Assembly (NCBI GenBank): GCA_900316245.1
Contig: ONCE01000012.1
Span: forward strand, 62,001 to 126,000
Source of the DNA: an uncultured Bacteroidales bacterium
GTDB taxonomy: Bacteria; Bacteroidota; Bacteroidia; Bacteroidales; UBA932
DNA: 64,000 nucleotides
Direction of reading: 5' to 3'
Positions 31,797 through 39,624 of the stretch are shown here, in pieces. The notes under the pieces are model-generated. The model ran no database searches. It was not told the DNA's origin and was given only the letters and a program-made list of their open reading frames with translations. The position numbers and the translations under genes were made by a program. Within the stretch, counting starts at the first letter, position 1, and each line of letters begins with the position of its first letter.

Positions 31797-32521
31797 AGAA
31801 TCTCCTCCTTTTTAAATACGGGACCGTCTTTGCAGACGCGGCGCGGTCCGTTCTGGGTCTGGACGCTGCAGCCGTAGCAGAAGCCGGCGCCGCAGCCCAT
31901 CCGCTCTTCCAGCGAGGCCTCGCCGGGGCCGGAAAGGGCCTCGCAGACCACCTTCATCATAATCATAGGGCCGCAGGTGTAGAAGTAATCGTAATCCAGA
32001 CCGGCCATCCCTTTGATGGCGTCGGTTACGAAGCCCTTCACTCCCACGCTGCCATCCAGCGTGGCTATGGCAAAGCCGTCGCAGAGGGCTTTGAACTCGT
32101 TGGCCAGCACTATCTCATCGGCCTTGTTGAAGCCCAGCACCACCGTTACTTTCTTGCCCTGCCTTTTGAGCTCTTTGGCCAGTAGGTAGAGGGGAGCGGC
32201 GCCCAGGCCTCCGCCCACCAGCAGCGCGCTGCGGGAGCAGGCCGATGCATCAAACCCCCTGCCCAGTCCGGTGAGAACGCTCAGCTGAGTGCCTTCCGGA
32301 AGAGTGGCCAGCACTTTTGTGCCTTCGCCCACGGTCTTGTACAGCAGCGTAAAGCGGCCTTCCTCGCTGTCGCATACGGAGAGCGGGCGGCGCAGATAGA
32401 ATCCGGGAATCTCCAGGTGAACGAACTCGCCGTCTACCTTTCCCTTTCCGGAAAGGACCAGCCGGTAAGTGTCGGCCGCCACCAGGCGGTTCTCGGTTAT
32501 TGTATAGAGCTGTTTTTCCAT
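31790..32521 (-). CDS. pyrK: Dihydroorotate dehydrogenase B, electron transfer subunit
   Basis: 243 residues. An FAD-binding barrel (FYLRRPLSVCDSEEGRF, about 42-58), a nucleotide-binding domain (LLVGGGLGAAPLYLLAKEL) and a C-terminal [2Fe-2S] site with the four cysteines in CGAGFCYGC and VCKDG. It delivers electrons from PyrD to NAD+. Encoded directly upstream of pyrD with 7 nt overlap and overlapping the end of pyrC by 25 nt, an unusually long overlap but both frames are well supported. Confidence 0.96.
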   Translation of the reverse strand: MEKQLYTITENRLVAADTYRLVLSGKGKVDGEFVHLEIPGFYLRRPLSVCDSEEGRFTLLYKTVGEGTKVLATLPEGTQLSVLTGLGRGFDASACSRSALLVGGGLGAAPLYLLAKELKRQGKKVTVVLGFNKADEIVLANEFKALCDGFAIATLDGSVGVKGFVTDAIKGMAGLDYDYFYTCGPMIMMKVVCEALSGPGEASLEERMGCGAGFCYGCSVQTQNGPRRVCKDGPVFKKEEILW

Positions 32522-33588
32522 TGATAAACGGGCCTGCCGTCCAGGCGGGTTTCCAGCACGCGGCCATACACCTCCCAGCCGTCGAACGGCGTGGAATGGC
32601 CCATGGAAGCAAACTGCGAACTGTCTATGATAAAGGGAGTGTTTAAATCTATGGTAACGCTGTCCTGCGGGGTGGCAGGCAGGCCGAAGATGCGGCGCGG
32701 CGCGGTGCTCATAGCGTCTACCAGGCGCTCCAGGCTGATGCGGCCGGTGCGGATCAGGCGGGTGTAGAGCACGGGGAAGGAGGTCTCCAGGCCCACGATG
32801 CCCATAGCGCTGCCGGCAAAGCCGCGGCTCTTTTCCTCGGCGGTGTGCGGGGCGTGGTCGGTGGCTATCACGTCGATGGTGCCGTCGGCCAGGCCCTCGA
32901 TGAGCGCCTCGCGGTCCTCGGCGCTGCGGATGGGGGGATTCATCCGGAATCGGCCTTCATCCCTTACATCCTCCTTGCAGAGGGTGAGGTAGTGGGGGGC
33001 AGTCTCGCAGGTGACGTTGACGCCGCGGGCCTTGGCTTCGCGGATGAGGCGGACGCTCTCGCGGGAAGAGATGTGGCACACGTGGTAGTGGCAGCCGGTC
33101 TTGGCGCAGAGCTCCAGGTCGCGTTCAATCTGGCCCCATTCGCTGCGGGGGTCTTCTCCGGGCAGGGTGTTGTCTTCGCAGTGGGCGGCTATGATTACGC
33201 CTTCGCGGGCGGCGGCCTTCATCGCTTCCAGCATCACGGCTTCGCTCTGGACGCCGGATCCGTCATCCGAAAAGGCGCAGCAACTGCCCTTGAGGGTAGC
33301 AAAGTCTACGAGTTCCAGGCCTCTTCGGCCCTTTGTGATGGAGCAATAGGGGAGCACCCTTACCACGGCGTCTTTGCGAATGGCCTCCAGCTCAATGGCC
33401 AGGGTCTCCGGAGAATCCGGAACCGGATTGAGGTTGGGCATGGGACAAACGAGGGTGTAACCGCCGCGAGCTGCGGCTTGGGTGCCTGTCAGAATGGTTT
33501 CTTTAGCGGTGAAACCGGGCTCTCGCAGGTGTACGTGCACATCTGCAAAGGAGAGGCAAACCAGGATTCCGTCTTTTACGGGCTTCAT
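32497..33588 (-). CDS. pyrC: Dihydroorotase, N-terminally short form
   Basis: Cyclises carbamoyl aspartate to dihydroorotate. 363 residues of the amidohydrolase class I dihydroorotase type: FADVHVHLREPG (metal ligands HVH, about 15-26), TLVCPMPNLNP, AHCEDNTL, HVCHISSRESV, ETAPHYLTL and DVIATDHAPHTAEEK. Class I enzymes usually have 420-430 residues because of an N-terminal beta-sandwich of about 50 residues. Here only about 14 residues precede the first metal site, and the promoter directly upstream leaves no room for more. First gene of the operon pyrC-K-D-F-E-B, which covers all steps from carbamoyl aspartate formation to UMP (carbamoyl-phosphate synthetase not in window). Confidence 0.94.
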   Translation of the reverse strand: MKPVKDGILVCLSFADVHVHLREPGFTAKETILTGTQAAARGGYTLVCPMPNLNPVPDSPETLAIELEAIRKDAVVRVLPYCSITKGRRGLELVDFATLKGSCCAFSDDGSGVQSEAVMLEAMKAAAREGVIIAAHCEDNTLPGEDPRSEWGQIERDLELCAKTGCHYHVCHISSRESVRLIREAKARGVNVTCETAPHYLTLCKEDVRDEGRFRMNPPIRSAEDREALIEGLADGTIDVIATDHAPHTAEEKSRGFAGSAMGIVGLETSFPVLYTRLIRTGRISLERLVDAMSTAPRRIFGLPATPQDSVTIDLNTPFIIDSSQFASMGHSTPFDGWEVYGRVLETRLDGRPVYQWKNSSIQ

Positions 33589-33595
33589 ATTGAGG

Positions 33596-33627
33596 CAAAG
33601 TTACGGCGTTTTCCCCAATCTTCCAAA
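33596..33627 (-). promoter_or_regulatory. Promoter of the pyr operon
   Basis: Complement: TTTG (33627-33624), 20 nt, TAACTTTG (33603-33596). Both elements are perfect. Only 7 nt separate the -7 box from the pyrC ATG, leaving no room for a leader attenuator or PyrR-type site. Confidence 0.8.
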
Positions 33628-33661
33628 ATATTTTTAAAAAGGAAGTTTGAGAAATAATTGT

Positions 33662-33669
33662 TATATTTA
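33662..33669 (+). promoter_or_regulatory. -7 box for the arginine deiminase-like gene
   Basis: TATATTTA, 7 of 8, 9 nt before the ATG at 33679. Confidence 0.45.
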
Positions 33670-33678
33670 CAAACTTTT

Positions 33679-34602
33679 ATGTCCTTGATAGAACTCCATA
33701 TAGAGTCGGAGACCTCCCGCCTGCGGGAAGTGGTACTGGGATTGCCCCAGTCCTGCGGCCCGAACCCCACATTGGACCAGACTTATGACTGCAAGTCGTA
33801 CGAGTCCGTCAAGAAGGGCGTTTATCCCAAAGAGGAAGATATTGTGAAGGAAATGGGCGCCTTTGAAGCCGTCCTTCGCAAGTATGATGTGAAGGTCTAT
33901 CGGCCCTGTCTGGTTCCCAATTGTAACCAAGTATTCTCGCGGGATGTGGGTTTTGTCATCGGAGACACCATCATCGTCTCCAACATCATTCCGGACCGCC
34001 AGGAAGAGATTGACGCCTACGGAGATATCTATCGTCAGATTCATTACAAGCACATCTATAACCTTCCGGAGTCCGTGCACGTGGAAGGGGGAGACGTGAT
34101 CCTGTACAAGAACTACATCTTCCTGGGCCAGTACGATTTCCCGGATTACCGCAGCGTAAAGACGGCCCGCACCAACCGCCTGGCCTTGGAATACCTCAGG
34201 ATGCTCTTCCCGGAGCGCACGATTGTGCCGCTCAACCTTCTCAAGAGCGATACGGATCCCTACGCCGGCATCCTGCACCTGGACTGCGCCTTTATGCCGG
34301 TGGGGAAGGATAAGGCCATTATCTACCGCCAGGGTTTTATGAACCCCAGGGATGCGGAGCACCTGATTGAACTTTTCGGCCCGGAGAATGTCTTTGAGAT
34401 TACCCGGGAAGAAATGTATTATATGAACACCAACGTGTTCTCCATCGCCCCCGACGTGGTGGTGACGGAAGAGCACTTTACCCGTTTGAACAACCACCTC
34501 CGAGAGGCGTGGGGCATCACCGTAGAAACCGTCCCGTACCGGGAAATCTCCAAGATGGGCGGCCTGCTGCGCTGTTCTACCCTCCCGCTAAGAAGAGACT
34601 GA
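33679..34602 (+). CDS. Arginine deiminase / amidinotransferase family hydrolase
   Basis: 307 residues of the guanidino-modifying fold. Family residues are visible: NQVFSRDVGFVI, HVEGGDVILYKN (about 133-144, Glu/Asp substrate site), GILHLDCAFMP (catalytic His near 199) and the C-terminal nucleophile Cys in MGGLLRCSTLPLRR (about 299). Members release citrulline plus ammonia from arginine or act on related guanidines. It is shorter than classical ArcA (about 400), so arginine deiminase is likely but not certain; citrulline hydrolysis is an alternative. An ornithine carbamoyltransferase gene follows after 3 nt, which favours a role in arginine/citrulline metabolism. Start chosen at MSLIELHIESETSRL. 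Confidence 0.85.
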   Translation: MSLIELHIESETSRLREVVLGLPQSCGPNPTLDQTYDCKSYESVKKGVYPKEEDIVKEMGAFEAVLRKYDVKVYRPCLVPNCNQVFSRDVGFVIGDTIIVSNIIPDRQEEIDAYGDIYRQIHYKHIYNLPESVHVEGGDVILYKNYIFLGQYDFPDYRSVKTARTNRLALEYLRMLFPERTIVPLNLLKSDTDPYAGILHLDCAFMPVGKDKAIIYRQGFMNPRDAEHLIELFGPENVFEITREEMYYMNTNVFSIAPDVVVTEEHFTRLNNHLREAWGITVETVPYREISKMGGLLRCSTLPLRRD

Positions 34603-34605
34603 ACT

Positions 34606-35610
34606 ATGACCGTAGACTTACACAACCGACATTTCCTCAAACTGTTGGACTTTACCCCGCAGGAGATTCAGTATTTCCTGGACCTGGCAGCGGAACTCAA
34701 GCGCGCCAAGAAGGCCGGGACCGAGGTCCAGCGCCTCAAAGGCAAGAACATTGCCCTCATATTTGAAAAGACCTCTACCCGTACGCGCTGCTCGTTCGAG
34801 GTGGCTGCGCACGACCAAGGTGCCCACGTCACGTACCTGGGCCCCACCGGAAGCCAGATTGGCATCAAGGAGAGTATGAAAGACACGGCCCGCGTGCTGG
34901 GCCGGATGTTTGACGGCATCGAGTACCGCGGCTTTGGCCAGAGCATCGTGGAAGAACTGGCGCAGTACGCCGGCGTTCCCGTCTGGAACGGCCTCACCAA
35001 CGAGTTCCATCCCACTCAGATTTTGGCCGATTTCCTCACTATGCAGGAGCATATTGACAAGCCTCTGAACAAGGTGAGTTACGCCTACCTGGGCGATGCC
35101 CGCTACAATATGGGCAACTCCCTGCTGGTGGGCGGCGCCAAGATGGGTATGGACGTACGCATTGTGGCGCCCAAGGCCCTGCAGCCGGCAGCCGACCTGG
35201 TTTCCGAGTGCCAGGCGGTTGCTGCTCAAACCGGTGCCCGCATTACCATTACGGATGACGTCAAGTCCGGAGTCAAGGGCTGCGATTTCCTCATCACCGA
35301 TGTCTGGGTTTCTATGGGAGAACCGGCCGAGGTCTGGGCTGAGCGCATCAAGCTCCTGAAGCCCTACCAGGTGAATGCGGAACTGATGGCCGCCACCGGC
35401 AACCCCAACTGCAAGTTCATGCACTGCCTTCCGGCCTATCACAATCTGGAAACCAAGGTGGGCAGGGAAGTGTACGAGAAATTCGGCCTGGATGGCGTAG
35501 AAGTAACCGAAGATGTATTTGAAGGCCCCCAGAGCATCGTCTTTGACGAGGCCGAAAACCGTTTGCACACCATCAAAGCCGTGATGGTGGCAACCCTGGG
35601 TAGTAAATAA
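34606..35610 (+). CDS. argF: Ornithine carbamoyltransferase
   Basis: 334 residues. Interconverts ornithine + carbamoyl phosphate and citrulline + phosphate. Motifs: [16 protein letters not shown] (carbamoyl-phosphate loop), [36 protein letters not shown] and [10 protein letters not shown] with the catalytic HCLP. It follows the deiminase-like gene by 3 nt. The pair could run catabolically (arginine to citrulline to ornithine plus carbamoyl phosphate); carbamate kinase is not in view, and the carbamoyl phosphate could instead feed the divergent pyr operon. An N-succinylornithine specificity, known in some Bacteroidota, cannot be excluded, though the HCLPAYHN and length fit ordinary OTCase. Confidence 0.9.
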   Translation: MTVDLHNRHFLKLLDFTPQEIQYFLDLAAELKRAKKAGTEVQRLKGKNIALIFEKTSTRTRCSFEVAAHDQGAHVTYLGPTGSQIGIKESMKDTARVLGRMFDGIEYRGFGQSIVEELAQYAGVPVWNGLTNEFHPTQILADFLTMQEHIDKPLNKVSYAYLGDARYNMGNSLLVGGAKMGMDVRIVAPKALQPAADLVSECQAVAAQTGARITITDDVKSGVKGCDFLITDVWVSMGEPAEVWAERIKLLKPYQVNAELMAATGNPNCKFMHCLPAYHNLETKVGREVYEKFGLDGVEVTEDVFEGPQSIVFDEAENRLHTIKAVMVATLGSK

Positions 35611-35623
35611 AAAGAGTTCAATA

Positions 35624-36109
35624 ATGGCACAAGTTCAATTTACCATAAACTACGAGGAGTTCTCTTCCCCCGAAGAGATGGATCCCGTTGACCAGAAACT
35701 GATAGCCGAGGCCCTGGATGCCCAGAAGGGATCGTATTCCCCCTTCTCCCATTTCCAGGTAGGTGCAGCCCTGCTGCTGGCAGACGGTACCATAGTCAAG
35801 GGCGCCAATCAGGAAAACCTAGCCTATCCTTCCGGTCTGTGCGCAGAGCGTACCGCTATGTTTGCCGCCGGTGCCAATTATCCCGATACGCCTATGGTCA
35901 CGCTGGCCATAGCCGGCAGCGACCACGGCGTCCTCTGCGAAAGCCCCGCCTCGCCCTGCGGCGCCTGCCGCCAGGTGATGGCCCAGTACCAGAGGAAATT
36001 CGGCCGTCCCATCCAGATTATCCTGGTGGGCAGCAAGCGTATCCGCAAGTTCCAGAAGGTGGACGACATCCTGCCCTTCATCTTCGACAGCCTCACGATG
36101 GACGAATAA
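35624..36109 (+). CDS. cdd: Cytidine deaminase
   Basis: 161 residues; deaminates cytidine and deoxycytidine to uridine forms for pyrimidine salvage. Zinc-site motifs GLCAERTAMFAAGA (Cys-Ala-Glu with the catalytic Glu) and SPCGACRQVMAQY (PCxxC) are intact, with YSPFSHFQVGAALL upstream. Homotetrameric short type. Lies 13 nt after argF on the same strand, so probably in the same transcript as the deiminase-like gene. Confidence 0.96.
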   Translation: MAQVQFTINYEEFSSPEEMDPVDQKLIAEALDAQKGSYSPFSHFQVGAALLLADGTIVKGANQENLAYPSGLCAERTAMFAAGANYPDTPMVTLAIAGSDHGVLCESPASPCGACRQVMAQYQRKFGRPIQIILVGSKRIRKFQKVDDILPFIFDSLTMDE

Positions 36110-36130
36110 ACAACCCAATCAAACACTTAT

Positions 36131-36946
36131 ATGAAACGAATTCTTGTTCTTGCCGCAATGGCCACTCTGCTGTTCTCCGCCTGCGGGCCCAAGACCCCCA
36201 AGGTGCTGGTACTCTATTATTCCCAGACGGATCATACCCGTACGGTTGCCCAGGAAATCCAGAAGGCGCTTGGAGCCGACATAGAGGAAGTCCTGTGCGT
36301 AAAACCCTATGACGGTACCTATCAGGAGACTGTCAACCGCGCCGGAGAAGAGCGTGCCAAAGGCATTTTCCCCGAACTCGAGCCCATCAAGGCAGACCTT
36401 TCCCAGTATGATATCATCTTCCTGGGCTATCCGGTCTGGTACGGCACCATCTCCCTGCCTATGGCCGGCCTTGTGGAGAGGGTCGACTTCGCCGGTAAGA
36501 AACTGGTACCGTTCTGCACCTTCGGCAGCGGCGGTCTGCAGACCAGTGCTGCCGAACTGGCCGTCAAGGAGCCCAATGCCACCGTGCTGCCCGGCTATGG
36601 CGTGCGTGCCGCCCGTATGGACGCCGTCCCGGCAGAGGTAGATTATTTCCTCAAGTCCAATGGCTATATCAAGGGTGAGTTCACTCCGCTGGAGGAGTTC
36701 CCGGAGCCGGAAGTCGTTTCCGAAGAGCAGGCCGCTCTCTTTGATGCCGCCGTGGGAGATTATCCTATGATCCGGGCCAAGGCCACTATGGTAGCCTGCC
36801 GCCCCGTTTCCGGTGGTACCGAGTACAAGTTCACGGCCGAGAACCTGCCCCGCGAAGGCGTGCCTCAGTTCAGCCCTTCCGAGATTACCGTTTACGTGCT
36901 GGTTGAAGACGGGAAGGCCCCTGTGTTTACCCAGGTGGTACGTTAG
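36131..36946 (+). CDS. Flavodoxin-domain lipoprotein
   Basis: 271 residues with lipobox LLFSAC and a flavodoxin_4-type domain at about 24-185: VLVLYYSQTDHTRTVAQEI (FMN phosphate loop), IIFLGYPVWYGTISLPM and VPFCTFGSGGLQTS are the usual FMN contacts. A further ~85 residues at the C terminus (from about 190) form an extra domain of unknown kind. Exported flavodoxins of this sort may carry FMN in the periplasm; the electron partners are unknown. It follows cdd by 21 nt without a clear promoter box. Confidence 0.87.
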   Translation: MKRILVLAAMATLLFSACGPKTPKVLVLYYSQTDHTRTVAQEIQKALGADIEEVLCVKPYDGTYQETVNRAGEERAKGIFPELEPIKADLSQYDIIFLGYPVWYGTISLPMAGLVERVDFAGKKLVPFCTFGSGGLQTSAAELAVKEPNATVLPGYGVRAARMDAVPAEVDYFLKSNGYIKGEFTPLEEFPEPEVVSEEQAALFDAAVGDYPMIRAKATMVACRPVSGGTEYKFTAENLPREGVPQFSPSEITVYVLVEDGKAPVFTQVVR

Positions 36947-36948
36947 TC

Positions 36949-37434
36949 CTATACGGCCCCCAGGACAAGGTTCCAGACGAAAAAGCGGAGGAACCGGCCC
37001 ACGAGGAGCAGGAGAGCGGTGAGCCAAGGGTTGGTCTTATAGAAGCCCAGCGCAAGGGTGAGAAGGTCTCCTACAAAGGGAAGCCAGCTGAAAAGGGCCA
37101 GCCAGATACCGTATCGGTCTATGTAGACTTTCTGCTTCTCCAACTTGGCACGGTCCACTTTGAAGAGCTTTTCAATCCAGTCCCACCGCCCCAGCCTGCC
37201 CAGGCCGAAGGTGGTGAGACATCCCAGCCAGTTCCCGAGCGAAGCCACCGCCAGGCAAGCCCAAGGATTGGACGTCATTTGCAGCATCGTGACATAGAGG
37301 ACATCGGCGCTGAAAGGAACCACCGTCGCTGCCAGGAACGTGCCGATAAACAGCCCCCACAAGCCCCAGGCCCCAAGGTCCGGGAGTTGCGACAGGAGGT
37401 CTGTGAGACCGGTTATTAGATGGAACGGTGACAT
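36949..37434 (-). CDS. VTT/DedA-type small membrane protein (YqaA-like)
   Basis: 161-codon frame from 37434 with several membrane segments: GLWGLFIGTFLAATVVPFSADVLYV, CLAVASLGNWLGCLTTFGLG and ALFSWLPFVGDLLTLALGFY, the last being the conserved re-entrant loop region of the VTT (SNARE-associated Golgi/DedA) family. Family members are implicated in lipid carrier or phospholipid transport across the membrane. The frame is open further upstream but 37434 lies 15 nt after a perfect -7 box, which fixes the start. Convergent with the flavodoxin gene, 2 nt apart. Confidence 0.85.
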   Translation of the reverse strand: MSPFHLITGLTDLLSQLPDLGAWGLWGLFIGTFLAATVVPFSADVLYVTMLQMTSNPWACLAVASLGNWLGCLTTFGLGRLGRWDWIEKLFKVDRAKLEKQKVYIDRYGIWLALFSWLPFVGDLLTLALGFYKTNPWLTALLLLVGRFLRFFVWNLVLGAV

Positions 37435-37449
37435 ATTGGCTTGCAAAGG

Positions 37450-37457
37450 CAAATGTA
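37450..37457 (-). promoter_or_regulatory. -7 box for the VTT-family gene
   Basis: Complement TACATTTG, perfect; 15 nt before the ATG at 37434. Confidence 0.6.
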
Positions 37458-37668
37458 CGCAAATTCTGTTGATTTTCCGGCATACGGCGTATGATGGGCA
37501 ACAAAGAATTTTTGTCAATTTCCAGCAAAAAGAGTTTTGTAAGATTTTTACAAATTGACTTTCCGTTAAAAATTGAAGTGCTTTTCTTGACCCTGCGTCA
37601 AAACTTTACTTAATCGTATTGCCTGTGGTGGATTATTTGTATAACTTCGGGTTGAAAGAATTTTTGAC

Positions 37669-38343
37669 ATGGAACTTTTAGACGCAATTCGTAGCAGACA
37701 TTCGGTCCGTCGTTACACGGATCAGCCCATTGATGAGGCTACGGCAGACGCTCTCAAGAAGACCATCGAGCGCTGCAACGAGGAAAGTGGACTCAATATC
37801 CAGCTGGTGCTGGACGAACCCAAGGCTTTTTCGAACAAACTGATCACGTACGGTAGTTTTTCCGGTGTGAGGAACTACCTGGTGATGGCCGGTCCCAAGG
37901 GCCCCGAGTGGGAAGAGAAGATTGGGTATTACGGGGAGAAGATTGTCATCTTTGCCCAGACCATCGATCTCAATACCTGCTGGGTGGGCCTTACTTATAA
38001 GAAGGTCCCCGGTGCCTTTACCCTCCGCGAGGGAGATGTCATTCACTGTGTGATAGCCATCGGCTACGGCGCCGAACAAGGCCGACAGCATCCGATGAAG
38101 TCCCTGGACCGCTTCTTTGAGGCTCCCGGCGGCATCCCCGAGTGGTTTGTGGATGGCCTGGAGGCCGCTGTCCTGGCCCCTACGGCCGTAAATCAGCAGA
38201 AGTTCAAGTTCATTCTTCACCCCGACAACCGGGTGGAGGCAAAGGCTTTGCCCTCTCTCATCGGTTATACGCACGTGGACCTGGGCATTGCCAAATACAA
38301 CTTTGAACTGGCCGCCGGCAAGGAAAACTTCAAGTGGTTCTAA
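37669..38343 (+). CDS. Nitroreductase family flavoprotein
   Basis: 224 residues. The N-terminal [20 protein letters not shown] and [19 protein letters not shown] segments define the FMN-dependent nitroreductase fold, here of the longer two-repeat type with a second [20 protein letters not shown] half. Such enzymes reduce nitro compounds, quinones or enones with NAD(P)H; the physiological substrate is unknown. Its stop overlaps the start of dtd (TAATG), so the genes are coupled. The 150 nt upstream are A+T-rich with a 7-of-8 box TAACTTCG near 37642 but no other feature. Confidence 0.88.
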   Translation: MELLDAIRSRHSVRRYTDQPIDEATADALKKTIERCNEESGLNIQLVLDEPKAFSNKLITYGSFSGVRNYLVMAGPKGPEWEEKIGYYGEKIVIFAQTIDLNTCWVGLTYKKVPGAFTLREGDVIHCVIAIGYGAEQGRQHPMKSLDRFFEAPGGIPEWFVDGLEAAVLAPTAVNQQKFKFILHPDNRVEAKALPSLIGYTHVDLGIAKYNFELAAGKENFKWF

Positions 38344-38789
38344 TGCGAGCTGTCGTACAGAGAGTGTCGTCCGCTTCCGTCAGCATTGGCGGGACTGTGA
38401 AGAGCGCCATCGGCCCCGGGCTGCTGGTGCTCTTGGGCGTGGGCCACGAGGATACGCAGGAAGACCTGGACTGGCTGGTGAAGAAGGTGGCCGGCCTGCG
38501 CATCTTTGACGACGAGGCCGGCGTGATGAACCGCAGCGTGGTGGAGGTGGGCGGAGAGGCCCTGGTGGTGAGCCAGTTTACCCTTATGGCTTCTACTAAA
38601 AAAGGGAATCGGCCCTCCTATCTGGGTGCTGCCGGTCACGAGAAAGCCGTGCCTATGTATGAGGCTTTCTGTTCGGCCCTCTCCGAAGCCATCGGACGCC
38701 CTGTGGGTACCGGCGAATTTGGGGCCGATATGCAAGTGGCCCTGGTCAACGACGGTCCGGTGACCATCTGTATGGACACAAACCTTTAG
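38343..38789 (+). CDS. dtd: D-aminoacyl-tRNA deacylase
   Basis: 148 residues from the ATG at 38343 ([15 protein letters not shown]). Hydrolyses D-aminoacyl-tRNAs and Gly-tRNA-Ala as a proofreading step. Family motifs [17 protein letters not shown] and [11 protein letters not shown] (the cross-subunit Gly-cisPro motif) are intact, with the family-typical length. Overlaps the preceding nitroreductase stop by one base. Confidence 0.96.
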   Translation: MRAVVQRVSSASVSIGGTVKSAIGPGLLVLLGVGHEDTQEDLDWLVKKVAGLRIFDDEAGVMNRSVVEVGGEALVVSQFTLMASTKKGNRPSYLGAAGHEKAVPMYEAFCSALSEAIGRPVGTGEFGADMQVALVNDGPVTICMDTNL

Positions 38790-38799
38790 CCTGTCTTTG

Positions 38800-38830
38800 T
38801 TTGAGAACACAAATGTATTCATTATATTTG
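38800..38830 (+). promoter_or_regulatory. Promoter for the DUF1232 gene
   Basis: TTTG at 38800-38803, 19 nt, TATATTTG at 38823-38830; both perfect. The ATG at 38836 follows after 5 nt, so the mRNA should be leaderless. Confidence 0.8.
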
Positions 38831-38835
38831 TAGCT

Positions 38836-39222
38836 ATGAAAAAGAAAAACATGACCCCGGAAGAGCTGGTTCAATACCAGGAGCATTTCTCAGAAGACGC
38901 CTTCTGGGATAAGGTGAAGCTCCTGGCGGGCAAGGCCGGTTCCAAGGTCATCTACTATGCCCTTGTGTTGTACTACACGCTGATGGACCCTAAGACACCC
39001 CTGCGGTACAAGACCATCATTGCCGGAGCATTGGGCTATTTCATTCTCCCCATAGACCTGATGCCGGATTTCCTCCCCTTCGCCGGCCTGGCCGACGACT
39101 GGGCCGCTCTCATTGCCGCCGTCACGTATGTGGCAACGGCCGTTACGCCCGAAAACAAGGAAAAGGCCAAAGAGAAGGTGCAGGCTTGGTTCCCCTTCGC
39201 AAAGACAGACGACGAAGAGTAG
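38836..39222 (+). CDS. DUF1232 (YkvA-type) membrane protein
   Basis: 128 residues. The core DPKTPLRYKTIIAGALGYFILPIDLMPDFLPFAGLADDWAAL region (PIDxxPD motif) is the DUF1232 signature, with two hydrophobic segments, followed by a charged C-terminal tail (AKEKVQAWFPFAKTDDEE). Function is unknown in the family. The start at 38836 is fixed by the promoter 5 nt upstream; the longer open frame starts before the -7 box. Convergent with the Fur-family gene, with adjacent stop codons. Confidence 0.9.
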   Translation: MKKKNMTPEELVQYQEHFSEDAFWDKVKLLAGKAGSKVIYYALVLYYTLMDPKTPLRYKTIIAGALGYFILPIDLMPDFLPFAGLADDWAALIAAVTYVATAVTPENKEKAKEKVQAWFPFAKTDDEE

Positions 39223-39624
39223 TTATTGGGAACAATCCGGGCAAACGCCCTTGAGCAGATAGCTCATACTTTCCACTTCATATCCATCCGGCACTTTTAC
39301 CGGAGGCACCGGTGTGTCTTCCAGGCAAAAAGTGCGGCGGCATTTGGTGCAGTAGAAGTGTACGTGGAGGTCATCGTCGTGGCCCTCGTGGTGGCTGTGG
39401 CAGAGCTCGTAGCGTACGCCGTCTCCGCTGTTTTCCAGAACGTGGACCAGGTGGGCCTCCTTGAAGGCCGTCAGCGTGCGGAAGATGGCACTCTTGTCAA
39501 TGGTTTCCAGCAGGGCCTCCAGCTCCATCAGCGAGAGCGGACGGCCGGCGCCGGACAGTGCCTTGGCTACCAGCAGGCGGTTGGGCGTAACCTTTACGCC
39601 GTGTTCTTCCAGCAGATGTTCCAT
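39223..39624 (-). CDS. Fur-family metalloregulator
   Basis: 133 residues. The winged helix (VTPNRLLVAKALSGAGRPLS, then DKSAIFRTLTAFKEAHLV) is followed by the His-rich metal-sensing part (CHSHHEGHDDDLHVHFYC) and two CxxC pairs (CTKC, CPDC) of the structural zinc site. By the spaced HxH and short length it could be a Zur- or Fur-type repressor; the sensed metal cannot be told. Its start overlaps the stop of the fucose-isomerase-like gene by one base, so it is the second gene of that unit. Confidence 0.92.
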   Translation of the reverse strand: MEHLLEEHGVKVTPNRLLVAKALSGAGRPLSLMELEALLETIDKSAIFRTLTAFKEAHLVHVLENSGDGVRYELCHSHHEGHDDDLHVHFYCTKCRRTFCLEDTPVPPVKVPDGYEVESMSYLLKGVCPDCSQ

